From an uncultured Burkholderiales bacterium (GTDB lineage: Bacteria > Pseudomonadota > Gammaproteobacteria > Burkholderiales > Burkholderiaceae_C), in assembly GCA_943908475.1 (NCBI GenBank), contig CALTTG010000015.1:11139-75138 (forward strand): a DNA stretch of 64,000 bases, read 5' to 3'. How positions within the stretch are numbered: position 1 is the stretch's first letter; each line of letters begins with the position of its first letter. The notes beneath the pieces are model-generated. The model was given only the letters and a program-made list of their open reading frames with translations. It searched no databases and was not told where the DNA came from. A program made the translations under genes and the position numbers. Shown in pieces: positions 8,659-16,784 of this stretch.

Positions 8659-9995
8659 GCGTCTTTCCTTCGGATAAACAGGCACGCCTCCAGCTGCAGC
8701 TGGCTGGCTCTCCTCGTCTGTTTGAAGAATGCCAGGACGAGCACGTTGCTCGCGAACTGCGCGGCGACCAGAGACAGCGCCGCGCCGATGATGCCCAATT
8801 TCGGCAACAGCATCAGGTTCATCCCCACGGAGACCGCGGCGCCCGTCAATGCCCTGATCATTGAAAACTTCATCAACCCCTCGTTGACAACCCATGGACC
8901 CAGAGCCACCCCCAAAAACATGCCGGGCAGTGACAGGGCTGCAACCTGAACTACAGGAACAGCAGCCGCATATTGTTCGCCAAACAACAAGCCGACCAGA
9001 AAAGGTGACAGCAAGGCAGTCATGGCTGCACCTGCCACACCAACGTAAAACACCAGCCGGAACACCAGCACATTCTTCTTTTCATATGGCGCACACCCTT
9101 CCAGTTTCAGCTGGGCAATGAGGGGGGCAAATGAAGGCACCAAGGCCAATGGAATGATTTGCCAAACGTCGATCAAGCGCATGGCCACAGAATAGTGGCC
9201 CAATTGATCTTTTGTGAGCAATGCACCGATCAGAACCTGATCAACCTTCATGTACGTGGCGATTAACAAGCCAGACACCACCACGGGCCATCCTGCCAAA
9301 AGCAATTCCTTGCCAATCTTGGCACTTGGCCGAAAACGCTGCATGCGCTCGGCATCTTCACGCAAAAACGTGAGCAGCAGAAAAAGGGCTCCCAATGCGA
9401 CCTCAAAAGCTGCCGCAGCGATGAACCAAATGAGCTCACTTTCTGCCAGCACGAGCCCGACGCGCAAAGCAGCCGTGATGAAAAAGGCGAGGTTCTTCGA
9501 AAAAACCGTCAGCCTTGATTTCAGGGCCGACTGAAACCACAGGTCAATGGTGTCTGTCGCACTGAACATCAAAGTAGCGCCAAAAATGGCGAGGTAAAGC
9601 CAGAGGGTGGAATCCCCAACAGCCAACCAAGCGTAAGACATGACACCGCACCAAGCAAGCATGCCAGCCACGAGGCGCATGATGAATACCGTGGCGAGCG
9701 TAGATGTGGCTTCGCTCGGCAGATCGATGAGCCGCTTCACACATAAGGCATCCAGCCCGAGCGTGGCCAAAGGTGCAACAAACCCGACGAGTGCCATGAC
9801 TTGCGCCATTTCACCGATGTTGTGTGGCCCAAGATGACGAGCGATCCACGCACCAATCAACAGCCCGGTCACCATGCGAGTGATTCGGTCAAAGATCAAC
9901 CACGCGCTGTTCCCGAACACCTTTGACAGGGCAGGATTCGCGTTCAATTTATTTTTAATTTGGGCAATCATGGCCGTGCGTGGCTTCTTGGCCAT
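8655..9995 (-). CDS. Oligosaccharide flippase (Wzx/MOP superfamily)
   Basis: 446 residues with about twelve to fourteen predicted membrane segments spread over the whole length, the polysaccharide-transporter (RfbX/Wzx) layout. The N-terminus VFGNSAWLIFDRITRMVTGLLIGAWIARHLG matches the family start, with the amphipathic region then an arginine-bearing first helix. It moves undecaprenyl-linked repeat units from the cytoplasmic to the periplasmic face, between the glycosyltransferases and the polymerase of this operon. Start uncertain: ATG at 9995 is used; ATG at 9971 is also possible. Neither has a strong ribosome site. It lies 78 bases after epsI. Confidence 0.85.
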   Translation of the reverse strand: MAKKPRTAMIAQIKNKLNANPALSKVFGNSAWLIFDRITRMVTGLLIGAWIARHLGPHNIGEMAQVMALVGFVAPLATLGLDALCVKRLIDLPSEATSTLATVFIMRLVAGMLAWCGVMSYAWLAVGDSTLWLYLAIFGATLMFSATDTIDLWFQSALKSRLTVFSKNLAFFITAALRVGLVLAESELIWFIAAAAFEVALGALFLLLTFLREDAERMQRFRPSAKIGKELLLAGWPVVVSGLLIATYMKVDQVLIGALLTKDQLGHYSVAMRLIDVWQIIPLALVPSFAPLIAQLKLEGCAPYEKKNVLVFRLVFYVGVAGAAMTALLSPFLVGLLFGEQYAAAVPVVQVAALSLPGMFLGVALGPWVVNEGLMKFSMIRALTGAAVSVGMNLMLLPKLGIIGAALSLVAAQFASNVLVLAFFKQTRRASQLQLEACLFIRRKDA

Positions 9996-10073
9996 GTCGT
10001 GAATCTACTGCCAATCCAGAATGATATGTGTGATTCAGCCCCAGGGCCATGAATCTGTCAGCGGGCGTTGAAA

Positions 10074-10775
10074 TCAGTTCACTGCCAATTCTTTCCGCTT
10101 TTCCTCACCAACCAGTACGCTTTGCAGCTGCGGTGTTGCAACACTCATCAGTTGAGCAAGGAATGCCTGTTGGACTTCATAACCTTTGGCCACATCAGAA
10201 TCAAAAGTCGACACTCGCACCAAAATGCCATCAGGGACATACCCCTTGAGCAATCCGTTTTTCACGCGTGCTGTGTTTTGCTCCAGCCACCCGCGGACGA
10301 TGTAATCACCTGTGCGGATCCAATAGGTGATGGGCTCAATGCGCTGGCCAGCACGTGCCACCAAGTGCATGGCAGGCACATGCCCGCCACCAATTGCCAC
10401 TTCAGCTTTGGCGCTTTGAACAATGCGCAGGCCCTGCGCTTCGTAGCACACCTCGGGCTTGTGCACCTGCATGGCGCGGCCCTGGTCAGCGCCGTAAGCC
10501 AATGACAGCATCACCCGCTCACCCTTCGGGTTCACATAGGTGCGGCTCAAGGTGTCCGAGTAGAACTGGGCCAGCTGCGCTTCGAGCGACGGGTTGACAA
10601 TGTGGTTGTCGCTGTATTCGTCAATCTTCCATTCGCCAAAGGCCTTGGGCACCTGCTGTGCCAAGGTCACTGGGGGCCGGTAGTCTTTCGGGTACAGCTG
10701 CTTCGGGGTCAAGGCCACCGCAGCAGCGCATGCCGCCACCATGGCCACCGTCAGCGCAATCGATTTGGCTTTCAT
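10074..10775 (-). CDS. epsI: Exosortase-associated protein EpsI (B type)
   Basis: 233 residues from the ATG at 10775, preceded by AAGGGGGA; the upstream in-frame codons up to 10808 overlap gmd and were not used. One N-terminal membrane segment (SIALTVAMVAACAAAVALTP) anchors a periplasmic domain. VHKPEVCYEAQG around residue 120 is the strongly conserved EpsI signature containing its cysteine, and GDYIVRGWLEQ-like sequence follows. EpsI proteins accompany or are fused to exosortases in EPS loci and are needed with them, but their chemistry is not established. It lies between gmd and the flippase in one operon with xrtB. Confidence 0.9.
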   Translation of the reverse strand: MKAKSIALTVAMVAACAAAVALTPKQLYPKDYRPPVTLAQQVPKAFGEWKIDEYSDNHIVNPSLEAQLAQFYSDTLSRTYVNPKGERVMLSLAYGADQGRAMQVHKPEVCYEAQGLRIVQSAKAEVAIGGGHVPAMHLVARAGQRIEPITYWIRTGDYIVRGWLEQNTARVKNGLLKGYVPDGILVRVSTFDSDVAKGYEVQQAFLAQLMSVATPQLQSVLVGEEKRKELAVN

Positions 10776-10804
10776 GTTTCCCCCTTGGCGAACCCTGTCA
10801 ACAA

Positions 10805-11935
10805 TCACTCGTAGTGGTCGTAGGCCTGGAAGCCCGCCAGCTTGACCAGGCTGTCACGCTTGGCCGAGGTGTAGTCGCTCTTGACCATTTCGGCCACCAG
10901 CTCGGGCAGCGTGATCTTGGGCTCCCAGCCCAGCTTTTCCTTGGCCTTGGTCGGGTCGCCCAGCAGCGTTTCGACCTCGGTGGGGCGGTAGTAGCGCGGG
11001 TCCACGCGCACGATCACATCACCCACCTTGCACTTGGCCAGCACTTCGCCGTTCACCGGTTCGACCTTGACCACGCGGCCCACTTCGGCTTCGGCCTCGC
11101 CTTCAAAAGCCAGGGTCACACCCAGCTCCTTGGCCGACATCTCCACAAACTGGCGCACGCTGTACTGCACGCCCGTGGCGATCACGAAGTCTTCGGCTTG
11201 ATCTTGCTGCAGCATCAGCCACTGCATTTCCACGTAGTCCTTGGCGTGGCCCCAGTCGCGCAGGGCGCTCATGTTGCCCAGGTACAGGCACTCTTGCAGG
11301 CCCAGCGCAATGCGGCTGATGGCCCGCGTGATCTTGCGGGTCACGAAGGTTTCACCGCGCACCGGGCTTTCGTGGTTGAACAGCACGCCGTTGCAGGCGT
11401 ACATGCCATAGGCCTCGCGGTAGTTCACCGTGATCCAGTAGGCGTACAGCTTGGCCACCGCATACGGGCTGCGGGGGTAGAAGGGCGTGGTTTCCTTCTG
11501 GGGGATCTCTTGCACCAGGCCATACAGCTCGCTGGTCGAGGCCTGGTAGAAGCGGGTCTTCTTTTCCAGGCCCAGGATGCGGATGGCTTCCAGCAGGCGC
11601 AGCGTGCCGATGCCGTCGGCATTGGCCGTGTACTCGGGCTCTTCGAAGCTCACGCCCACGTGGCTCTGGGCGGCCAGGTTGTAGATCTCGTCGGGCTGCA
11701 CCTTCTGCACGATGCGGGTCAGCGAGGTCGAGTCGGTCAGGTCGCCGTAGTGCAGGATGAAGTTGCGGTTGTCGACGTGCGGGTCCTGGTACAGGTGGTC
11801 GATCCGGTCGGTGTTGAACAGCGACGAACGGCGCTTGATGCCGTGAACTTCATAGCCCTTCTTCAGCAGGAACTCTGCCAGGTAGGAGCCATCTTGACCG
11901 GTCACGCCGGTGATGAGTGCGACTTTCTTCTTCAT
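10805..11935 (-). CDS. gmd: GDP-mannose 4,6-dehydratase
   Basis: 376 residues, usual length for Gmd (about 340-380). The N-terminus has the NAD(P) Rossmann loop TGVTGQDGSYLAEFLL, then GIKRRSSLFNTDRIDHLY, the active-site SxnYxxxK region STSELYG...PRSPYAVAKLYAYW, and NHESPVRGETFVTRKITRA for GDP-sugar binding. It converts GDP-mannose to GDP-4-keto-6-deoxymannose, precursor of GDP-fucose, rhamnose or perosamine; no second-step enzyme is in the window. Start taken at the ATG at 11935; an ATG five codons upstream (11950) is less likely as it crowds the epsG stop. The gene is more GC-rich than the glycosyltransferases downstream of it. Confidence 0.95.
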   Translation of the reverse strand: MKKKVALITGVTGQDGSYLAEFLLKKGYEVHGIKRRSSLFNTDRIDHLYQDPHVDNRNFILHYGDLTDSTSLTRIVQKVQPDEIYNLAAQSHVGVSFEEPEYTANADGIGTLRLLEAIRILGLEKKTRFYQASTSELYGLVQEIPQKETTPFYPRSPYAVAKLYAYWITVNYREAYGMYACNGVLFNHESPVRGETFVTRKITRAISRIALGLQECLYLGNMSALRDWGHAKDYVEMQWLMLQQDQAEDFVIATGVQYSVRQFVEMSAKELGVTLAFEGEAEAEVGRVVKVEPVNGEVLAKCKVGDVIVRVDPRYYRPTEVETLLGDPTKAKEKLGWEPKITLPELVAEMVKSDYTSAKRDSLVKLAGFQAYDHYE

Positions 11936-11956
11936 GTGGGAACCGCCCATGGGCTT

Positions 11957-12793
11957 TCAGTGATCGTTGAGAACTGCACCCAACACTTCAGCGCGGGCTT
12001 TTTGAATGGATGCAATCAGTTTCTTGGAGTCGTCCATGCGCGAACGCCCCTTGCGGTTGATCAGCAAGGCTGCTCCGCAGGCACCGGCAATGGTGCGAGC
12101 GTCAGAGCCATGCGAAGCGGCAGGGGTGTCAACCAGCACATGGTCGAACTTGCTGAGCAGTTCATTGATCAGCAAGTTGAATGCCGGGCGCTGCACCAAT
12201 TCGGTCGGGTTGGGCGGCACCACGCCAACGGGTAGCAGGTACAGGCTGGGCAGGTCATCGACCGGGCGGATCACGTTGGCTTCAGAACGGCCCGACAGCA
12301 CCGTGCTGAGGCCCACGGTGTTCTGCACGCCAAAAATTTCATGCTGCCGGGGGCTGCGCAGGTCAGCGTCGAGCAGCAAGGTTCGACCACCCAGCTGGCT
12401 GAAGGCAATGGCCATGTTGGCCGCGAAGTAGCTCTTGCCGTCACCCGTGTGGGCACTGACCACCGACAAGGCGCGACGTGGCTGCGCGCTGTTGTGCAGG
12501 CTGGTGATCAGCTGGCTGCGCAGATCACGGAACACTTCAGCCGCATGGCTGAAAGGCTGTGTGGCCACCACCAACTCAGGCTTGAAGCGGGTGGACTGAA
12601 CGCTGCTGTAAGGGTAGTTGAACTGCTGCGAAAGTGCCCAGAGCACCTCTTCGCGCTTGACCAGCCCCAAGGCCACGGCCGCTTCACCAAAGCGGGCGCC
12701 ATGCTCTTTTTGATACGCCAGGATGTTTTCAACCTGCTCAGGGCTCAGGTTGGCATTCTGCTGAATGATTTCTCCGATGGAGCGATCGGTCAT
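11957..12793 (-). CDS. epsG: Chain-length tyrosine kinase EpsG (BY-kinase-like)
   Basis: 278 residues. The first 70 residues (SIGEIIQQNANLSPEQVENILAYQ...GEAAVALGLV) form a small N-terminal domain seen in EpsG-type proteins and in GspE N-terminal domains. The rest is a P-loop ATPase with Walker A SAHTGDGKSYFAANMA near 115, Walker A' LLLDADLRSP near 140 and a later VLVDTPA Walker B. Bacterial tyrosine kinases of this class work with a Wzz-type partner to control polysaccharide length; the partner here is EpsF next door. The C-terminus lacks an obvious tyrosine cluster, so autophosphorylation as in Wzc is not evident. Confidence 0.9.
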   Translation of the reverse strand: MTDRSIGEIIQQNANLSPEQVENILAYQKEHGARFGEAAVALGLVKREEVLWALSQQFNYPYSSVQSTRFKPELVVATQPFSHAAEVFRDLRSQLITSLHNSAQPRRALSVVSAHTGDGKSYFAANMAIAFSQLGGRTLLLDADLRSPRQHEIFGVQNTVGLSTVLSGRSEANVIRPVDDLPSLYLLPVGVVPPNPTELVQRPAFNLLINELLSKFDHVLVDTPAASHGSDARTIAGACGAALLINRKGRSRMDDSKKLIASIQKARAEVLGAVLNDH

Positions 12794-12822
12794 GCTGTGT
12801 ACTCTTTGCGTTGGAGAGGGAA

Positions 12823-14253
12823 TCAGCCTTTGGGGCCTTCAAGGCGGGCCAGAAAGCCACGGCCTGGCAGCAAGGCAGGTTTCACAACCCCCGAGCCCAT
12901 TTGGTCGGCACTGATCCGGAAGGCTTCGGGCATTTCACCCAGCAGCGGCAGCTCAAGCCCCTCAACCACGTCTTGTTCGGTGCGGATCTTGCGGTCACGC
13001 AGTTCAACCATCAGCGTGACACCAAAGGCCAACATGCCGCCTACCATGATGGCGAGCACCAAGTTCAACAAGGTGTTGGGCGACGAATGGGTAGCAGGTG
13101 CGTAAGCTTGCTTCAGCACCGAGACATTGGTCTGATTGGCTTGGCTCTCAACCGAAGCTTGGTTTTGCCGGGCCATGACAGTTTCGTAAGCGCGCTGCGC
13201 GCTTTCAACATCACGCAGCAGCACCGACGCCTCGTCACGTTGTTCTTTCAGGCGCAAGATTTTTTCGCGCTGCTGATCCAGCGCGCGGCGCACCTGGGCC
13301 TCACGGGCCTGGTTCACGGTGTTGTTGATGCCAATGCTGCTGGTCACGCGGGCGATTTCAGCCTCAAGGCGCTGTTTGGTTTCCCGATTGCTGGCCTGCT
13401 GCTCTTGCACCTGCGGGTGCTGCGCCCCCAGGCGTGCACTGAGTTCTTGCAGGCGAGCCTCGCCACGCGACAGGTCAGACTTCAAGGTGGCCACCACCGC
13501 ACTGTTCAACACCTCGGGGCTGTTGGCGCTGACCGCACTGACACGGCTGCTTGAATCGGCCGCGGCGGTTTGCATGGCCACCAGCTGGCTGGACAACTCG
13601 TTCAGGCGGGCGGTTTCAACGTCCATGCGTTCGTCGGTGGCCAGGATGCCGCGCTCTTTCTGAAAGGCCGACAGGCGGCCCTGCGCTTCTTCGAATTTGT
13701 CGCGGGCCGCCTTGGCCTGGTCGGCAAACAGGGCGCTGTACTGCTTGGCCGGCTCAACACGCAGCTCCAGCACGGTTTCAATGTAGCTTTGCACCAGCGC
13801 ATTGGCCATGGCCGCAGCAAATGCAGGGTCAGCGCCCACATACGACACATTGATGACCGACGACTCACGCGAGGGTTTGATCTGAATGCCGGACTGGATC
13901 AATGCTGCCAGCCAGGTTTCGAAATCACCCTGGGATTCAGTGGCTTCAGCCCATTGCTTGCGAATGAGGGGGCTCTGGTCAATGCCCAGCTTCTTGATGG
14001 CCTTCTTGACCACGCGTTCGCTCTGCAGCACATCAAGCTGGGTGGCGATGTAGCCCGGCGCCATCATGCCCGGCAGCACCATGCCCACCATGGGGTCGGG
14101 TGACTTCACATCGATCACCACGGCGGCCGTGGCGGTGTACTTCTTGGGCAGGATCAGGCTGAGGGCCAGCACCGACAGCACCACCCCAAAAAAGATGGAT
14201 GCAAGCAGCACCCATCGGGCCCGCAGGATGGTGAGCAACTGATTGAAGGTCAT
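12823..14253 (-). CDS. epsF: Chain-length determinant protein EpsF (Wzz type)
   Basis: 476 residues. It begins with a Wzz domain (MTFNQLLTILRARWVLLASIFFGVVLSVLAL), a first membrane helix at about 15-35, a long periplasmic coiled-coil region (about 180-390, many Glu/Arg/Gln heptads such as ARDKFEEAQGRLSAFQKERG), and a second membrane helix at about 405-425 (NTLLNLVLAIMVGGMLAFGVTLM) just before a short cytoplasmic tail. This is the polysaccharide co-polymerase layout; it sets chain length with the EpsG kinase. Its ATG overlaps the xrtB stop by four bases, and epsG follows 29 bases later. Confidence 0.92.
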   Translation of the reverse strand: MTFNQLLTILRARWVLLASIFFGVVLSVLALSLILPKKYTATAAVVIDVKSPDPMVGMVLPGMMAPGYIATQLDVLQSERVVKKAIKKLGIDQSPLIRKQWAEATESQGDFETWLAALIQSGIQIKPSRESSVINVSYVGADPAFAAAMANALVQSYIETVLELRVEPAKQYSALFADQAKAARDKFEEAQGRLSAFQKERGILATDERMDVETARLNELSSQLVAMQTAAADSSSRVSAVSANSPEVLNSAVVATLKSDLSRGEARLQELSARLGAQHPQVQEQQASNRETKQRLEAEIARVTSSIGINNTVNQAREAQVRRALDQQREKILRLKEQRDEASVLLRDVESAQRAYETVMARQNQASVESQANQTNVSVLKQAYAPATHSSPNTLLNLVLAIMVGGMLAFGVTLMVELRDRKIRTEQDVVEGLELPLLGEMPEAFRISADQMGSGVVKPALLPGRGFLARLEGPKG

Positions 14254-15152
14254 GACTGAACGGCCCCTTGAGGTGCTGCCTGGGGCTCCTTGGGAAGCAG
14301 CAGGCCGATGACAGCGTCAACGGCAATGGTGAGGATGGTGGCCACCACAAACAGCAGCACACCGGCAAACTCGTGCACGAAGCCTTGGCCCACCTCGTCA
14401 CCAAAGTAGTAGGTGATCAGGGCAAGGGCAATCACACGAATCACGTTCGACACAAATGAAATGGGCAAGATGAACAGCGCCAGCAAACCCGTTCTGAGTT
14501 TGCTGGTGTAGTTCATGATGGACGCATAAAACACACCAACAGCTTCCAGCGCAAAGATAGAGTTCATGCCGGCGCAGGCGTCAGCCACCAGCAAACGGTA
14601 TTGCCCGATGGTGAGCATGACACCCGTACGGCCAATGGGGTAGCCCACGGCATACAACACGCTGTCGGCCACGGCTGAAACCGCTGCCTTGAGCGGTGCG
14701 GTCACCCCGTAAACAATGAAATTGGGCAAGGGGATCAGGAAGATGATGAAAAACAGCGGGAACCACATGGCCCTCACGCCCGCCACACCCCGGTAAAACA
14801 ACAACAAGGCGCCTAGCACAAAGATTTGAGAGCCCGATTCGAATTCGGGGAAATCTTGGGAGCGCCCAAACACGTACAGGAACAACCCCACTAGAAAGCT
14901 GGCGGCGCCCAGCATGGGGGACGAGGCGGCTGGCAGTTGGTGCAGGCGGTCACGTCGCTGCCATGCCAGCCACAAGACCAGGGCCAGCATGACAGGGCCA
15001 TGGCCCTGCCCCTCCTGAGACCAGATGGTTTCGGACAACTTCATGTACGTGGGCACGTACATGACCAGCAACCCCAAAGCGATCAGGGCCAGATCGATTT
15101 TGCTGGGGGTTACCTCTCCTGGGTGGCGAATGGCTGTCACGACAGATGTCAT
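14250..15152 (-). CDS. xrtB: Exosortase B (PEP-CTERM sorting transpeptidase)
   Basis: 300 residues from the ATG at 15152; the open frame upstream to 15455 runs back into the neighbouring gene and has no exosortase features. About eight membrane segments. The catalytic triad of exosortases is visible: Cys in VADACAGMNSIF (near residue 190), Arg in FVSNVIRVIAL (near 235) and His in GFVHEFAGVLLF (near 260). It is predicted to recognise the PEP motif, membrane helix and Arg-rich tail of PEP-CTERM proteins and cleave them at the inner membrane. It is the first gene of the eps operon and has a sigma-54-type promoter 31-48 bases upstream. Six candidate substrates are in this window. Confidence 0.93.
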   Translation of the reverse strand: MTSVVTAIRHPGEVTPSKIDLALIALGLLVMYVPTYMKLSETIWSQEGQGHGPVMLALVLWLAWQRRDRLHQLPAASSPMLGAASFLVGLFLYVFGRSQDFPEFESGSQIFVLGALLLFYRGVAGVRAMWFPLFFIIFLIPLPNFIVYGVTAPLKAAVSAVADSVLYAVGYPIGRTGVMLTIGQYRLLVADACAGMNSIFALEAVGVFYASIMNYTSKLRTGLLALFILPISFVSNVIRVIALALITYYFGDEVGQGFVHEFAGVLLFVVATILTIAVDAVIGLLLPKEPQAAPQGAVQS

Positions 15153-15183
15153 GGAGTTGAACGTGTGGTGCAGACCTACATCA

Positions 15184-15200
15184 TGCAAGACAAGTTCCAA
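15184..15200 (-). promoter_or_regulatory. Sigma-54-type -24/-12 promoter of xrtB-eps operon
   Basis: On the minus strand: TTGGAACTTGTCTTGCA. Compared by eye with the consensus TTGGCACG-N4-TTGCA it matches 11 of 13 defined positions and has the required GG-N10-GC spacing. The -12 GC lies 33 bases before the xrtB ATG, leaving room for a start of transcription and a leader of about 20 bases. EPS/PEP-CTERM loci are known to be linked to the PrsK/PrsR sigma-54-dependent system, which supports the call. Confidence 0.7.
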
Positions 15201-15256
15201 CTTGGCAGCCCTGAAACCAAGGGGATGCATCAAATTGATGGGCGCAACACCACACG

Positions 15257-15276
15257 GCACCCCACCATGGGGGTGC
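15257..15276. repeat. Inverted repeat between DUF1501 gene and xrtB
   Basis: GCACCCC-ACCATG-GGGGTGC, seven paired bases around a six-base centre, 19 bases beyond the stop of the DUF1501 gene and upstream of the xrtB promoter. It could be a weak terminator of the DUF1501 gene (no T-run) or an operator. The half-sites equal those of the repeat at 2588-2608. Confidence 0.4.
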
Positions 15277-15294
15277 GAGCAGGGGTTCACCTCA

Positions 15295-16770
15295 TCAAAC
15301 GAAGCCCAAATTGCCTGAACCGAAGTTGCCCACGTTGGCAAAGACGCTACCTGCATTGCTCGCCCCAAACCACTGGGCCAGGGTGTAGCCGTATTGGTCA
15401 AGCGAGGTGGTGGGCAGCAGGCTGCCGTTGGCCAGTTGGTCAGCGCTGCCATCAAACTGGTTGTTGTTGGCGTTTTTCACGCTGTAGGTGGGGAAGGTGC
15501 CAAACACCCGCCCGCCGCGCACCGCACCGCCCAGCACAAATTGGTGCGAGCCCCAACCGTGGTCGGTGCCATCGCCATTGCTGGTGAAGGTGCGCCCAAA
15601 GTCTGAGGCCGTGAAGGCGGTCACGTTGTTGCGCACGCCCAAGTCGCCCAAGGCCGTGTCGAAGTAGCCCAGGGCGTGGTCAAGCCGCGCCATGAGGTCG
15701 GCATGGCGGCGGTTTTGGCTGTCGTGCGTGTCGAAGCCGCCCAGTTGCACAAAAAACACCTGCCGGCCCACGCCCAATGTGCTTCGGGCTGCCACCAAGC
15801 GAGCCACGGCCTGCAATTGACGCGCCAATGAGTTTTCAATGGTTTTGCCGTCAAGGTCTTGCATTTGCAGCCGGGTGTCAGGGCCAACACGCGGGTCGGT
15901 GGTGGGCACAGCGGCCAGGGCGGCAGAAATGCTGCCCTCAGCGGTCAGGCTGCGCTGGGCAATGTCACCCAGGTCAGCCATGAGCACGTGGCTCTGGCGG
16001 GGGGCGCCCGCGCTGAGGCCGTTGCTGGCAATGCGGCGCAGGGCAGCAGCCACCGCAGGCTGGCCATACACCACGCTGGCATTGCCGCCCAGAACAATGG
16101 CGCCGTTGGGGGCCATTTGGTACTGGCGCACCTTGGCGCCCGCATTGAACACCGAGTTGCCCGACACCGAAATGCTGGCAAACAGGCTGGGGGGCTGCCC
16201 GGGGGCCACAAACGAATCGAGCAGCTTGCCCCCCCAACCCTGGGTGACGCCTTCTGTGCCCAGCGCCAGCCACATGTTTTGCTGGTCGTTGTGCGAAAAC
16301 AGCTTGGCCGGAATGGGCAGGCGCGCGGCTTGGTAGTCGGCCTTGGTGAGCGGTTGCAGCAGGGGGCCCACATTGGCCACCACAGCCAAACGGCGCTCGG
16401 TGTTGAACAGGCGCTGCGCATGAGTCAGCTTGGGATGCAGGGCCAGGCTGCGGCCCGCCACAGGGCTGACGGGACTGAGTGGCAGCACGCCGCCCAACCA
16501 CGCTGGGCTGCCGACTGCGGCAGCAGGGTTGGCTGCGGTGCCAACCGGCGGCAGGTTGATGGGGGTGGGCGCTTGGTTGCGGGTGGCGGTGTAGGCAGAC
16601 CATGAGGCCGCATCGGTGGCCAGCACGGTGTTGTAGGAATCATTGCCACCGGCGAGGAAAATGCACACCAGGGCTTTGTAGTCGGTGGCGCTTTGTGCGG
16701 CTGACTGCCCCACCGCCAACAACGACGACCACGCGGCAGATTGCTGAAGGAACATGCGACGAGACAACAT
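15295..16770 (-). CDS. DUF1501 family secreted protein (Tat signal)
   Basis: 491 residues from the ATG at 16770, which has AAAAGGA eight bases upstream; a TTG at 16788 overlapping the previous stop is the alternative. The N-terminus MLSRRMFLQQSAAW then a hydrophobic stretch to QSAAQSA is a twin-arginine signal (SRRMFLQ). FLAGGNDSYNTVL near 45, QLGGFDTHDSQNR and TASDFGRTFTSNGDGTDHGWGSHQFVLGG are the conserved blocks of DUF1501, which belongs to the alkaline-phosphatase/sulfatase-like fold. Function is not established. It is encoded directly after a DUF1800 lipoprotein, a very common pairing, and the two are probably exported and used together. Confidence 0.9.
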   Translation of the reverse strand: MLSRRMFLQQSAAWSSLLAVGQSAAQSATDYKALVCIFLAGGNDSYNTVLATDAASWSAYTATRNQAPTPINLPPVGTAANPAAAVGSPAWLGGVLPLSPVSPVAGRSLALHPKLTHAQRLFNTERRLAVVANVGPLLQPLTKADYQAARLPIPAKLFSHNDQQNMWLALGTEGVTQGWGGKLLDSFVAPGQPPSLFASISVSGNSVFNAGAKVRQYQMAPNGAIVLGGNASVVYGQPAVAAALRRIASNGLSAGAPRQSHVLMADLGDIAQRSLTAEGSISAALAAVPTTDPRVGPDTRLQMQDLDGKTIENSLARQLQAVARLVAARSTLGVGRQVFFVQLGGFDTHDSQNRRHADLMARLDHALGYFDTALGDLGVRNNVTAFTASDFGRTFTSNGDGTDHGWGSHQFVLGGAVRGGRVFGTFPTYSVKNANNNQFDGSADQLANGSLLPTTSLDQYGYTLAQWFGASNAGSVFANVGNFGSGNLGFV

Positions 16771-16784
16771 GGCGGGTGTCCTTT

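Noticed and set aside
10658..12235. Plus-strand open frame of 525 codons
   Set aside because: Antisense to epsI, gmd and epsG, all of which are recognised with motifs; product is low complexity.
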